Shown: one piece after another, positions 23,035-34,022 of the stretch | How positions within the stretch are numbered: position 1 is the first letter of the stretch | Layout of the letters: every line of letters starts with the position of its first letter | Origin: Platanthera guangdongensis | Lineage: Eukaryota > Streptophyta > Magnoliopsida > Asparagales > Orchidaceae | Direction of reading: 5' to 3' | Length of the DNA: 64,000 nucleotides | Assembly: GCA_039583875.1 (NCBI GenBank) | Contig: CM077153.1 | Location: 116,618,568 to 116,682,567 of the forward strand | Notes under the pieces: model-generated | Databases searched by the model: none | Seen by the model: only the letters and a program-made list of their open reading frames with translations | Told to the model about the DNA's origin: nothing | Program-made: the position numbers and the translations under genes

Positions 23035-24243
23035 TGTTGGATCTGGTGGTCAACTTTAGAGGGGGAGTCAATAAGGTTTGCAGAAGATTACAGGAGATTA
23101 AAAATATTCAGCGGCAAGAAGCAATTTCTTTGGACCTATTGTCGGGCGATATCGAGATATTGCCGGCAATATTGACAGAGGCCTTGTTCTTTGTTTGTGA
23201 AGATCGGATGAGTGTACGCACAGATATTAGATTACAGTAAACACATGAAATTTAAGATCAAACAAGTAGAAATGATTTTATTGAATATGAAAACTTCGTG
23301 TTTATAAAATTTGAACTACATCTTCATGACGCCGGAGATCGGAGGCGGTGACTTTAAAACATATATGGTTTCTATACCGACCCTCTTCTAGAACCGGTTG
23401 GCTCTCTCACTTCTTCCCAAGAAGATCAACGAACCTACTAGATCTCTCGGATCTAAACGTCCTCCTAGGACGATTTCTGCAGGTTTCTCCCAGAAATTTA
23501 ACGACCTCCCAGGCCGATGTCTCACGAATTCCCTCCAGGAATTTGACGTCCACACCGGACGATTTCTCCGCAAAAAATAGAGTAAACAATAAAAATAAGT
23601 GAGAAATAGATCAAAGAAAATTTTGCTCGCTCAAAAATATATCTCTCTGCAAGTGGCGAATGATCGGTGCTTATGATTCTCATGGCTAGGGCACGTGATC
23701 GTCTTCAGAATCTCATTTTAGCATTCTTTCTCCAAAGATCTAATTCGTTCGTGCAAGAGGGAAAGAGTTCTCCTTGGATGGTGGCTCTCAGTAACAGGGA
23801 CGACAAGACACCGCCTTTGGACGTTATAGGTTTCAAGCACCGCCATCAGGAGAAAAAAATCTCTTTTATAGCATTTTAACGTTATCGCTTGGACATAGTG
23901 AGTTATCGTCTGATGATATCCTAATTTAGCGCTGCCGTCAGCTATCCCGTACCGGAAAGGAAAGGTGGCATCCCTTTCCCAATTTACTACCACTATCGTC
24001 GGGCGATAGTGGGTTTCTTTCGATGCCTTCCCGCGCGTTACAATAATCCACGAAACGCTGACGTGTCCACTTCATGTTATCGTCCAGTGATAGTGGTTAT
24101 CACCCGCGATAGTGCAAAAATCGTCGATCCTAAAAAACTTCACACATGTAAACCTGTATACTATACCCAAACAGTGAATGATCAAATACAGCTTGGGATT
24201 TGATATTATCAAACCTGAGAGATGTAGAACGCATGTTCCAACA
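23035..24243 (-). repeat. 3' LTR of family C
   Basis: It runs on the plus strand from TGTTGGATCTGG to tgttccaaca, 1209 bp, matching 41170-42405. The minus strand carries a ctatcg...cgatag motif array (24130 to 23880), then CTATAAAAGAG at 23861-23871 as TATA box. Confidence 0.88.
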
Positions 24244-25261
24244 AACTCCTCATTGTGATAATAGTAACTCTCGTTCATGAGGTATAAATCACGTAGAACA
24301 GGAAGTAACTTGGTATAGTGTAAACAACTATAGTCAATACAAAATGAACAGGTTTATATGTCAGAATGGCACTAGGAATTATAGTGAAAACGCTACTTAA
24401 TGTGATCGTGCATGCGTGGTACAACTCCTCCTTCATGTGTACTACTTCCCCTATCTATGTGCAAAACTCCCCCTACATGTGATCTCCCCTAGATACCTAG
24501 CATAGGACTAGCTCATGAACAGTCTAATTTCTCCCTTTGAAATTATGGAAAGGACTAGGCATAATCAAATTGGTTTAGGAAAAATATGGAGAGATGCAAT
24601 TTAGTCAACATGTAAAACAAAACAATGCACGTCTTAAAGATATGCATGAAAAATATATGAGTGATCAAAATAAATCAGAGAATTGAATATTTTTGGATCA
24701 GTGTACGATGGGATTAAGTAGACCACAAAACTAGACACCACCAAAAAATATCCCTTGTTTTGTATATAAGCAGACCACCCAAATTTGGACCAGGCATACG
24801 AAACTAAATACACTAGATTTGATGTACAATATTAAGTGATTTATATAGTTAATACATTGTAACATTGTAAGCGTCATGAACAACAATCGTGTACTAGTAC
24901 AACCATGCGATAGACAGAAAGTGAAGTTTAAGTCTAATTCTTATGCATGAAAGTGTTAGAACAATGACAGATGTACGTGTAGCATCAAAGAAAAAACATC
25001 AAATAAAAATAATCATTAATAAATGTTATATCTCAATAAATCTATATGCTAACACAAAAGTGATGAAGTGGAAAATCATATCATGCTTTTTATCTACACA
25101 ATATCAAGATTAGACCAAAGGGCACTAACTCATTTGTCTGTCTTTGCACAAAAGATCGAAATGATTCAATAGACCAAGGTGCTAATACTCACAATGCTCA
25201 AACAGACTTATCAGGAGAAATGAGTAGCGCTTGGGGGTATCCTGGGCACAGATTTTGATAT
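24244..25261. other. 3' untranslated part of family C, no gene seen
   Basis: This is AT-rich DNA between the 3' LTR and the repeat cluster. No frame of note and no family match was seen on either strand. Confidence 0.5.
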
Positions 25262-25282
25262 CATATATATATATATATATAT
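25262..25282. repeat. (AT)n microsatellite
   Basis: Uninterrupted AT dinucleotides directly precede the GC-rich tandem block. Confidence 0.9.
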
Positions 25283-25296
25283 ACATACTAGCATCT

Positions 25297-25586
25297 TCGA
25301 ACGGGCTCCGCCCGTTCTCGATGCGTCGTTGCGGGCTTCGCCCGCAATCAAGCGGGCTTCGCCCGCTTGACCCCCCGGCGGGCTTCGCTCGCCGAAGCCC
25401 GTTCTCGATGCGTCGCTGCGGGCTTCGCCCACAATCAAGCGGGCTTCGCCCGCTTGACCCCCCGGCCGGGGGCTTCGTCCGCCGAAGCCCGTTCTCCATG
25501 CGTCGATGCGGGCTTCGCCCGCAATCAAGCGGGCTTCGCCCGCTTGACCCCCCGGCGGGCTTCGCCCGCCCCCCGGCCAGAGAAGC
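25297..25586. repeat. GC-rich tandem repeat of nested hairpins, three units
   Basis: Units of about 88 bp start at gcccgttctc, near 25310, 25397 and 25487. Each holds several copies of the small palindrome gcgggcttcgcccgc (6-bp stem, ttc loop) plus gaccccccggcgg. The block is GC-rich inside very AT-rich surroundings. Open frames in it come from the repeat itself. Confidence 0.85.
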
Positions 25587-25711
25587 CTACTTATAAAAAT
25601 ATTTAAAAGCATTTTAATTATTTTATTAATTTTAAAAACATATTAATTATTTTATTTAAAATCATTTTAATTATTAAATTAATTATTAAATAAAAAATAA
25701 AAAAACCCAAT

Positions 25712-25870
25712 CCCTGGTGCGCTCCCCGCCCCTCACGGGCTCACCCCCGCCGCCGCCGGCGAAGCCGCCGGCGGCCTTCCCGGCGCCCACCGGCGAACCC
25801 GCCGGTGGGCGCCGGGCAGGCCGCCGGCGGCGGCGGGGGTGAGCCCGTGAGGGGCGGGAGCGCACCAGGG
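25712..25870. repeat. Giant GC-rich palindrome
   Basis: A 159-bp inverted repeat runs from ccctggtgcgctc to gagcgcaccaggg with nearly perfect arms of about 50 bp (one extra C on the left). Inside is a second perfect 17-bp stem (cccggcgcccaccggcg). Single-stranded, it would form an extremely stable hairpin. It is flanked by AT-rich DNA. It may be a foldback element, but no target duplication was found. Confidence 0.85.
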
Positions 25871-26305
25871 GTATCGGGAAAATATTGGCAGTGAACAGTG
25901 ATTTTTTTTGGAGATTTTGATATCAGCAGGTTCTTTGTTCAGATCCAATGGCCAGAAATAAATTTTGGAGATCGGACGGTCCAGATCTGTTTGATGGTGT
26001 GATTGAAGATATGCATATTGTATTATATAATAAAGATATATCTGAAGCACGGATACTTCCCTGAAGGCAGCGTACCCGTACCGAATACGTATCCGGTACA
26101 AGTACGTACCCGATACTCGACAGATACACCTATGTAGACACACTTGAACTTAGCACATCATGTTGCGTATTGTGACAGGAGTCTATTTTTCTAAAGTAAA
26201 CAAAAGTTGGCTCTATGCTAGTAAGTTTTGGCATGTCCAATTAATTTGTGTATCTGTACCGAGTATGTTTCTAGTACTGATATGTTTCTATTACAAGTAC
26301 GTGTT

Positions 26306-26516
26306 GATAAAACGCAAGTTATTAACAAAATGGCTAACTTGTCTCGGGACTAACCAGAGATTGAAGATGTTGACCTCCAACAATGAAGTTGATATCCAAC
26401 AAAGAAGAAGATGCTTGATAAGACGCAAGTTATTAACAAAACCGCTAACTTGTCTCTGGACTAACCGGAGATTGAAAATGTTGATCTCCAACAATGAAGT
26501 TGACATCCAACAATGA
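26306..26516 (+). repeat. 111-bp direct repeat, two copies
   Basis: gataaaacgcaagttattaa at 26306 and gataagacgcaagttattaa at 26417 begin two similar units. The frame stays open across both, giving the repeated KLLTK.LTCL.TN.RLKML peptide. There is no known protein match, so coding status is doubtful. Confidence 0.7.
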
Positions 26517-26713
26517 AAAAGAAAAAATAAGACTGATGAGTAGACTTACATTTAATTTTATCTCTTTTAGTTAAACATATAAGATGTTAAATTTTGTAAT
26601 ATTTATGAGAATGTTTGAAACTTCATATTATGTTGCAGTGATTTGTGAACTTGTACTTCAAGTTATGATTTATGTTTGATATTTCGATGTTTTGAGAACT
26701 ATTTATTTCTCTT

Positions 26714-26719
<6 letters not shown>

Positions 26720-26779
<60 letters not shown>
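26720..26779. repeat. (AT)n microsatellite, about 60 bp
   Basis: A long uninterrupted AT tract. A smaller one lies near 26902-26921. Confidence 0.9.
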
Positions 26780-26780
<1 letters not shown>

Positions 26781-26893
26781 TTTTTATTTGTTATGACGTA
26801 TCATGGCGTACCCGTATCTTTAATTTAAAAATTTTGTCGTACCGCCGTACCGAGTACGTATCGTACCCGGCACCCGTATTCGTACCAGTGCTT

Positions 26894-27515
26894 CCTAAAT
26901 ATATGTATATATATATATATATTATTTTGTTTTGTTTTTACTATCAATTTTATATTAATTTTTTTTCCATCCAAGGTCCTCAAATCTAGCAACATAGATA
27001 TATACATTTTAACTTATATACAAAAGACAATACTAAGATAATTTTGGCCCGACGTTCTAAGTTCTATATATAAAATGAACAACATGATATTGATTTTTCA
27101 AGTCATTCCTATCATGTTAGACACAACATCACGAGTTATAACAAGCAAGTTCTGAAATTTCTACAAGAGTTTATTTTCTAAAGATGTGATAAGTGAGATG
27201 TCATTATTCTACCTAAATCCTCACACAGACCTAGAAACATATTAAACATATATTATACTATTTAGTCGCACTCAATGACTAAATATCAATAAATTAGACA
27301 TATCATGACAAAGACATACAATGTTGAACAGAGATTAGTAATCCCAAATCAAACATGGAACATAATCTTTATGTTTTTAGTTCTAGTCATGCATGTCCCA
27401 AAATTAATGATAGTACCATTTTTGTTGCAGTTTTTTTAAAAATTTTGTTTTAAATGAAATAAACAAACATAAAAACTAAAAAAACACATACTTTTTGTGA
27501 TTTGGGGTTTTTTTT
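26894..27515. other. AT-rich spacer, no gene seen
   Basis: It holds short AT tracts and, near 27455-27510, a partial copy of the 78-bp unit repeated at 28711-28880. This implies that the Pack-MULE inserted within that tandem array. Confidence 0.45.
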
Positions 27516-28710
27516 GGCGATTGTTAACCGCACCCCGTTTTTGGCTATCCGCACCCCAAAACGCTTTAAAAAACCCTTTGCCAAAAATTTAATCGCAACC
27601 CTAACTATTCACCTTTTTCTCTCCCGGTTCACGGAAGCCCGTCTCCCCCAACTCGCGTACGCCGTTGTCTCCCCTCTCCTTGCCGACGCGCTATCTCCCC
27701 TCGCCCGCCGGCGAAGGCAGACCTCCTTCCAGCAAACATCTCATTTCCAGCAACAGATCCTCTCCCGCCGGCAACAGATCTTCTGGCAACAGATCCTCTC
27801 CCGCTCGGTCGTGCTTCCTCTTCCGGAAACAGATCCTCTTCTGGCAATAGATCCTGCTTTATATCTAGTTCGCTTGACCGGGCTCCCGGCTATAGGGGTC
27901 GGCCACAACAGTCGGGCAGCTGTTCAGGTCCAGCATGACGGCCGGGCAGGGATTAGGATTTGCGCTCGGGCAGGACAGGGAGAGTGTCTGCTTGAGTTGA
28001 GAGATCAGGGTCTGGTTCTCCTGTTTCAGCAGCTGGGCTTTCATCCTCAGCCGCTGGTTCTCCTGCATTATGTAGCAGTTCTGCAGGAACAGCTTAGAGT
28101 TGATCCTCTCCATTCGAAACTGAAGAAGATTCAAGCCTTGATCCTGCTTTATTTATGTTTAAAGGTAATTGTGCAATTTGGATTAGTGTTTATATGCAAT
28201 TTAAGAATGAAAATGGTTAAAATGCTATCCAAATTAAAACAATTTTGAAAGTAAATGGACGTAATTACATATGGTATGATTTCCACTTTACTGAAGGACC
28301 ACATGAAAAAAAGGACTACCATATGCTCTCGAGAAAATTTTTCATTTGCATCAAGGATGGGGGAATTTGAATTCGTAGACATCGATGAGAAATACAGAAG
28401 CGGTGGGGTCGATAAAAGAATCATTCTTTCATAAACAGTAAGAAGAAGAAGATGAGGAAAACGAGTCGCTCTTTCTCTCTCTCTCTCACACTTTGTTTCT
28501 CTCACTCGCATATGAGATTAAACATCTTAATGGCGGGGAAAGGATGAGTGAGAGAAGAAGAATTGAAGATAGAGAGGAGCAGGATCCAATGGCGCCACGC
28601 GATTGACAATGGGGTGCGGCAATCCAAATATCGGGGTGCGAATATAGTTTCGGGTTGCAGTTAACAATGGGATGCGGATAGCCAAAACCGGGTTGCGGTT
28701 AACAATCGCC
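27516..28710 (-). mobile_element. Mutator-like element carrying a captured gene (Pack-MULE)
   Basis: The element is 1195 bp with long terminal inverted repeats. The first 42 bases at each end agree at all but three positions, beginning GGCGATTGTTAACCGCA and later sharing GGCTATCCGCA. It lies in T-runs on both sides, so a target duplication (expected 9 bp) is consistent but cannot be delimited. There is no transposase. Inside lies a LITTLE ZIPPER-like coding sequence on the minus strand and, at 27720-27850, a short repeated caacagatcctct motif. The Mutator assignment rests on the long inverted ends plus gene capture; another superfamily is possible. Confidence 0.75.
27865..28113 (-). CDS. LITTLE ZIPPER-like microprotein (ZPR3/4 type) inside Pack-MULE
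   Basis: The ATG at 28113 starts an uninterrupted 82-codon frame ending in TAG at 27865. It opens MERINSKLFLQNCYIM and continues with a Leu/Gln-rich zipper (ENQRLRMKAQLLKQENQTL, ISQLKQ). This is the diagnostic core of plant LITTLE ZIPPER proteins; family members are about 60-100 residues. The tail holds a MLDLN segment like the DLNL found after the zipper in ZPR3/4. LITTLE ZIPPERs dimerise with HD-ZIP III transcription factors and stop them binding DNA, affecting meristem and leaf polarity. An open, GC-rich frame within decayed surroundings suggests a recent capture or constraint. It may still be an unexpressed fragment. Confidence 0.78.
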   Translation of the reverse strand: MERINSKLFLQNCYIMQENQRLRMKAQLLKQENQTLISQLKQTLSLSCPSANPNPCPAVMLDLNSCPTVVADPYSREPGQAN

Positions 28711-28880
28711 TTTTTTTGTTTTGTTTACGAAACATGAATAAATAAAACGAGTAAATCAAAAACATATTTTAATGATTTTGGGGTTTGTATTTTTTTTGTT
28801 TACGAAACATAAATAAATAGAACGAGTAAATCAAAAACATATTTTTGTGATTTCGGAGTTTTATTTTTTTTGAGTTTTTA
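28711..28880. repeat. 78-bp tandem repeat, two copies
   Basis: Units contain tttgtttacgaaacat, aataaat and aacgagtaaatcaaaaac, at about 28718 and 28796. A diverged partial unit lies left of the Pack-MULE. The following 28881-29170 holds a ctatcatcggcgatag motif, as in the family C LTR, but no gene. Confidence 0.65.
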
Positions 28881-29170
28881 TGTTTTGTTTTTTAAAAAAG
28901 GACAAGCCAAAATTGACACTTAGAAACAAAAATAACCCAATAATAGAAAAATACAGCAGAGAAAAAATCTAGGTTTTTCAAGCAAAACACACTATCATCG
29001 GCGATAGTGCTAATCGTAGGGAGATATCAAACAGAGACTCGAATTTTTGGAGATTACGCCCATTTTTGTTCTATATTTTTTTTCGAAAAATGTTCTATCA
29101 ATGTAAGTCATATTTAATGAAACGAAAAACATAAAGAACTACCAAAAAGTTGTGGATTTATTCATTTAGC

Positions 29171-30668
29171 CTATAGATCCAAAACACCAAATGCTAAGCA
29201 GAGCTTGGAGAAGCGTGTGTCAGGAAGGGGTTTGGTAAAGAAGTCCATAAGTTGTTCGTCTGTTATAATGAAATTTACTCTCACGTTTTCATTCTTAATG
29301 TGATCTCGAATGAAGTGATGTCTTACGTCTGTGTTTCGAGCGAGAGTGGTGCACCGGATTGTTCGTTAAGTTTATGGCACTCTTGTTGTCGCACCTAAGT
29401 TCAACATTCTTGAATGAAATACCAAAGTCCTTAACGTTTGTGACATCCACAGTGTTTGTGCACAACTCCCTAAGGCAATATATTTGACCTCGACCGTGGA
29501 AAGGACAATAGAATTTTGTTTCCTACTCAACCATGAAACTAGTGTACGCCCTAAGAAGTGACAAGTGTCACTTGTGCTTTTACAATCAAATGAGCATCCG
29601 ACATAATCTGAATCGGAATACCCATGGAGCGTAAAGGTGTCGATGTGAGGCTACCAAAGACCTAGATTTGGTGTGTCTACAAGATACCTAAAGATGTGTT
29701 CTAACGGCTTTGAAATTAGATTCCTTAGGATTAGCTTGATACCTAGCGCAGAGACACACCGCAAACAAGATGTCTGGTCTAAATGCACTGATATACAGTA
29801 GTGATCCAATCATACCTCGATATAATGTTTGATCCACCGAAATATTGATATCATCTTTCCCTAATTTGAGTGATACGCTCATAGGAGTTTTAGAGAATTT
29901 CAAATTCTCGAAACCAAATCGTTTAAACATATCTTTTACATATTTTGATTACAACAACAACACTCAAGCCTTTATCCCACTATAGTGAGGTAGGCTATAT
30001 GGATCCTTTGTCGCCATTGCGCCCGATCTTTTGAGTGAAATAAAAACATCATCGTCTCGTTGAGAAATATAAAAAACCTAATAAATATGTCAATTCTCCT
30101 ACTAAACTCATTTCAAATTCACTTTTCATCACTTCAATAATTTCTTCACATAATTTTTCGTTAGTGCCACCAATATCGTCGACATATATTTGTATGGTTA
30201 TTAAATCTGAATCACTATGTTTTACAACCAAAGTATTATCCGCACTACCCATCATAAAACCATGTTTGACAAGAAAAGTGTTAACCTATCATACCAAGCA
30301 TGTGGTGCTTGCTTTAATTCGTACAAGGCTTTTATGAGTTTATAAACATGATTTGGATGATTACTATTTTTAAAACCGGGAGGTTGCTCAACGTACACCT
30401 TTTCTTTAATATAACCATTTAGAACCGCACTCTTGACGTCCCTTTAATACAATTTTATTTGTTTCAAACTAGCAAATGCTAAAAACATCCTAATAGACGC
30501 AAGGCGAGCTACGGGTGCAAAAGACTTCTCAAAATCCACACCTTCGATCTGTGAGTATCCCTGAGCAACCAACCTAGTCTTGTTTCTTGTTATCCTAGAC
30601 TCACCATCAAGTTTATTTTTATAGATCCGCTTAACACCTATGACTGGATGGTCACTAGGGCACTCCAC
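29171..30668 (-). pseudogene. Family C reverse transcriptase-RNase H
   Basis: RT pieces: 30668-30444 (KRIYKNKLDGESRITRNKTR, GVDFEKSFAPVARLASIRMF), then [23 protein letters not shown] in another frame, then 30255-30049 with the YVDD active site (QIYVDDIGG). A SINE-like insert splits the sequence before the SKYVKDMF segment. RNase H follows from 29930 (IGSLLYISAFRPDILFAV, YSDSDYVGC). The pol end is FFTKPLPD...FGVLDL with TAG at 29173. There are multiple stops and frame changes. Confidence 0.88.
29949..30028 (-). mobile_element. SINE-like insert with (TTG)n tail
   Basis: On the minus strand an 80-bp segment ends in tgttgttgttgt and includes ggatccatatagcc and tagtgggataaaggctt, a 3' end seen in many plant SINE-like repeats. 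It interrupts the RT reading frame of C. It is bounded by TTTTGA at 29943-29948 and 30029-30034, a probable 6-bp target duplication. No internal promoter boxes remain, so it is 5'-truncated. Confidence 0.55.
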
Positions 30669-31653
30669 TAATGTCTGAATATATTTCTTTCAAATTGATT
30701 AAGTTTCTCGTTCATAGCCAAAAATCAAGACTGGTCATTTAGTGCTTCAAAAATTTTGTTTGGTTCAATTTCTGATATAAAACATAAGTTTGAAAATGAT
30801 TCATACAGGGCTGAATGAGTTCTAATCTCATGTGAAGCCTCTCCAATTACTAATTCTCGAGGATGATCATTTGAAAATTTTAGTTCACTTGGAGATTTTT
30901 ATTCTTCAGTAAGAACTAATTCATCTGCTTCTTCCTCTCTCTTCACACTCTCCTCTTCTTGTGGAATGACATCATCAACAACTTCATTTGATCTAGAGCC
31001 TTCTTTTGGAGTATTTTTGCTAAAGTGTACATGAATTGATTCTTTTACGACCAAGGTTTTTTTATTGTAGACTGTATAGTCATGACTCGCAGAGGAATAT
31101 CCTAAAAAGATGCTCCGACTAATTTCATCAAATTTCCTTAAATTATCTTTGGTGTTAAGAATGAAATAGGGGCAACCGAAGACTTTAAAATAGGATACAC
31201 CCGGCTTCTTTTTTAAAATAAAGCACATGGAGTACGCTTAAGATTTGGGTGAAGCATCGCCTGGTTCATTACATAACATGTTGTACTAACCGCTTCAACC
31301 CATAGATATTTGGGTAAGTTATACTCGGCAATTATGGTGCGAGCTAATTCCTGTAACGTCCGATTTTTCCTTTCTACTACCTCATATTGTTGTGGAATGT
31401 GTGGAGCAGAAAACACGTGTCGAATGCCTAAATTATTACAAAACGAGGTGAAGCCATGATTCTCAAATTCTCCCTCGTGGTCTGACCTTTATACATTTAA
31501 TTTTTAATTCCATTTCATTCTGAATTTTAGTGCACATGATGGAGAATTCAGTGAAAGTGTCAGATTTAATTGCAAGAAAAGATAGTCCAAAATCGTGAGT
31601 GATCGTCTATTATCACAAATGTGTATCGTTTGCCTCCTAGACTACAAGTACTA

Positions 31654-31991
31654 TGATGCGAACTCCGAGAACCCGGTAGGGGAGAGAAGCCGGCAGTATG
31701 GGAGAGAGGAAGAGAACGAGACGAGACGAGACGGAGTTAAACTTATGAGGAAATAGAAAATACCAACATTCATTTAAGATGTCCCAAAACACAACATACC
31801 TCACCCCTTATAGTAGCGGGGTGCAAATAAAGGCGCAAACAGTCCGCCCAATAAAAAGAGCCGAAAATAAATAACAAAAAATAAACGACTAAGGCGCAAT
31901 CTCCTCCGTGGGCTCGGTGGGGTCATGCGATGTGCGCGCCCGACGCGTATAGACTCTTCATGGGGGCTCGGCGTCGTGTAGCTCCATAACA
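31654..31991 (-). repeat. 3' LTR of gypsy D
   Basis: 338 bp, matching 38170-38506. On the minus strand it starts TGTTATGGAGC and ends GTTCGCATCA. Confidence 0.88.
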
Positions 31992-32008
31992 ATGTCGTCG
32001 TCTGAAAA

Positions 32009-34022
32009 TTATGTCTTGTCCTCAAGGCAGTAGTCAGCAAACTGGCGGAGGAAATCATCCCGGGTGAGCCAAGTCGCGTCAGAGTCGGCGACCAATCCAA
32101 GCCATGAGAACCACCACCGATATATGGTCCCACGGAATTCGACATCTATGACCGAGGATCGAGGCAGGGTAGTAGGGCACCTCCCCGGAGAGGTCAAGGT
32201 CGGTCGGGAAGTGATCTGCGGTGGCATGCTCTCCCACCACGCCCTGTAGTTGCGAGACATGTAAGACTGGGTGGATACGGCTTCCGCTTGGAAGGCGAAG
32301 GCGGTAAGCGCCCGCCCCTATGCAGGCGAGGATCTCGAAAGTCCCGAAGAAACAGGGTACCAATTTTGGGCACGGTCGACGGGCCACCGAAAGCTGTCTG
32401 TAGGGATGGAGCTTGATGAAAACTTTCTCCCCTACCGCGAAGGAGAGGTCACAGTGTTTCTTGTTGGCGAATGAGACCATCTTCTATTGGGTCCGTCGTA
32501 AGTGGTGCTTTAAAAGATCCCGAATGGTGTCCTTGTCGCGAATAGCGGTGGTCAGGCTCTTCACCTAGCACTCCCCTAGGAGGTGGCGGACGATGGATGG
32601 TAGAGGTTGCCCATAAACTGCCTCGAACGGGGTAGTGTCGGCCGCCTGGTGGTAGGCGGCGTTGTAAGAATACTCGGCCCATCTTAGCCACTTGGCCCAG
32701 CTACGGGGTTGCTCCCCCACGAAGCAGCAGAGGTACGTCTCCAGACATCGGTTGAGGAGCTCCGACTGGCCAATGATCTGCGTGTGGTACGCCATGCTCA
32801 TGCAAAGACGGGTGCCCTGCAATCGGAACAGTGTAGTCCAAAAGATATTTAAGAAGAGCGGGTCACGGTTGCTCACGATCGACCGGGGAAACCCATGAAG
32901 GTGTAAAACCCCCTAGATGAAGCCCTCGACGACGGTTGCTGCAGTGTATGGATGGAGAAGGGGAATGAAATGGGCATACATCGAGAGTCGGTCCACCACG
33001 AACCGGATACAATCGTGCCTCTGTGAGTGAGGCAGTCGCGTGATGAAGTTCATGGTGACGTCGTTCCAAACACGGTCGGGAATAGGGAGAGGCTAGAGTA
33101 GACCACCCGGATATACGACCTCGTACTTGGTCTTCTGGCAGATGAGTCAGATGGCCACGAATGCTTTGACTTGACGGAACATGTGATGCCAGTAAAGCGA
33201 GGCTGCCAGCCGGCGGTACGTCCGGTAGGCTCCTGCGTGTCCCCCCGATGGAAATGCGTAGAACTCGGCCAACAAAAGCGGGATGCTCAGAGAGGTGAGG
33301 GCGAGGACGAGGACGAGCAGGCCCCTGAAGAATAGGTGGAAGCTGACTAAGGAGAAAGGGGGTCGAGTGGTAGCATCAACGAGGGGCGTTGTCCGAATCT
33401 TGTTGATCATCTGGTCTGCTTCGACTTCCCGTTGGAGGGCATCCACATCCTCCCAAACCGGTTGGGAGATGGTCGCTTAGTATGGGATTGCGAGAGAGAG
33501 TGTCGGCTGCGCGATTCTCCTTCCCCGGCCGGAACTCGATGCTGAAACAATAGCCCCGGAACTTGGCCACCCACGCCTGTTGGGCGGGAGTAGCAATCTT
33601 CTATTGTAGGAGTTAGCGGGGAAGTGGTGATCGGTGCGGACCACGAACCGGCGGCACAGCAAGTAGGGGCGCCAATTCTGAACTGCAAGGACGAGGCCCA
33701 TGAGCTCATTCTTGTATGCAGAGCGGTTGCGGATAGTGTCAGAGAAGACGCGGCTAAAATAAGCCACAGGTCGGCCGTCCTGCATAAGAACGGCACCCAC
33801 GCCGACGCCCAACCAGTCGCACTCCACGAGGAAAAGCTGAGAGAAATCCAGCATGGCTAACACAGGGGCCCATACCAAGGCCTGCTGAAGAGCGACAAAT
33901 GCGGAGGACGCCGCGACGAACCATTCGAAGGGGCCCTCGGCAGATTTCTTCAGGAGCTGGTGAGGGGCCGGGCTATTGTGCCGTACCCCTGGATGAACTG
34001 GCGGTAGTACCCTGTCTGTCCA
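32009..34022 (-). pseudogene. Gypsy D RNase H-integrase-chromodomain (copy nearer the 3' end)
   Basis: Read leftwards from 34022: the RT/RNase H junction (RRFVVRTDHHF near 33630, DTLSRNP), the integrase zinc region (PLLLAEFYAFPSGGHAGAYRTYRRL near 33250), and the core ([23 protein letters not shown] near 32840). The chain ends with YRLRLPSGSRIHPVLHVSQL and, at 32009-32150, RSSVIDVEFRGTIYRWWFSW followed by LGLVADSDATW and the final LEDK. The last block looks like a chromodomain, which in chromoviruses guides integration. Frame changes break it several times. Confidence 0.82.

Larger units (their letters stand above)
26051..26893. repeat. Possible non-autonomous DNA transposon with imperfect inverted ends
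   Basis: The left end GAAGCACGGATAC and the reverse complement of the right end, GAAGCACTGGTAC, resemble each other. Both ends are rich in cgtaccc/gtaccg motifs. No convincing target duplication was seen and there is no transposase. It contains the 111-bp direct repeat and the long (AT)n tract. Confidence 0.35.

Noticed and set aside
25182..25612. Three long frames, Gly/Arg/Pro rich
   Set aside because: They translate the GC-rich tandem hairpin units and begin in an (AT)n tract.
26714..26989. Frame of repeated Ile-Tyr
   Set aside because: Direct translation of an (AT)n microsatellite.
27502..28248. 248-codon plus-strand frame across the Pack-MULE
   Set aside because: It is the opposite strand of the zipper coding sequence plus terminal-repeat sequence, with no family resemblance.
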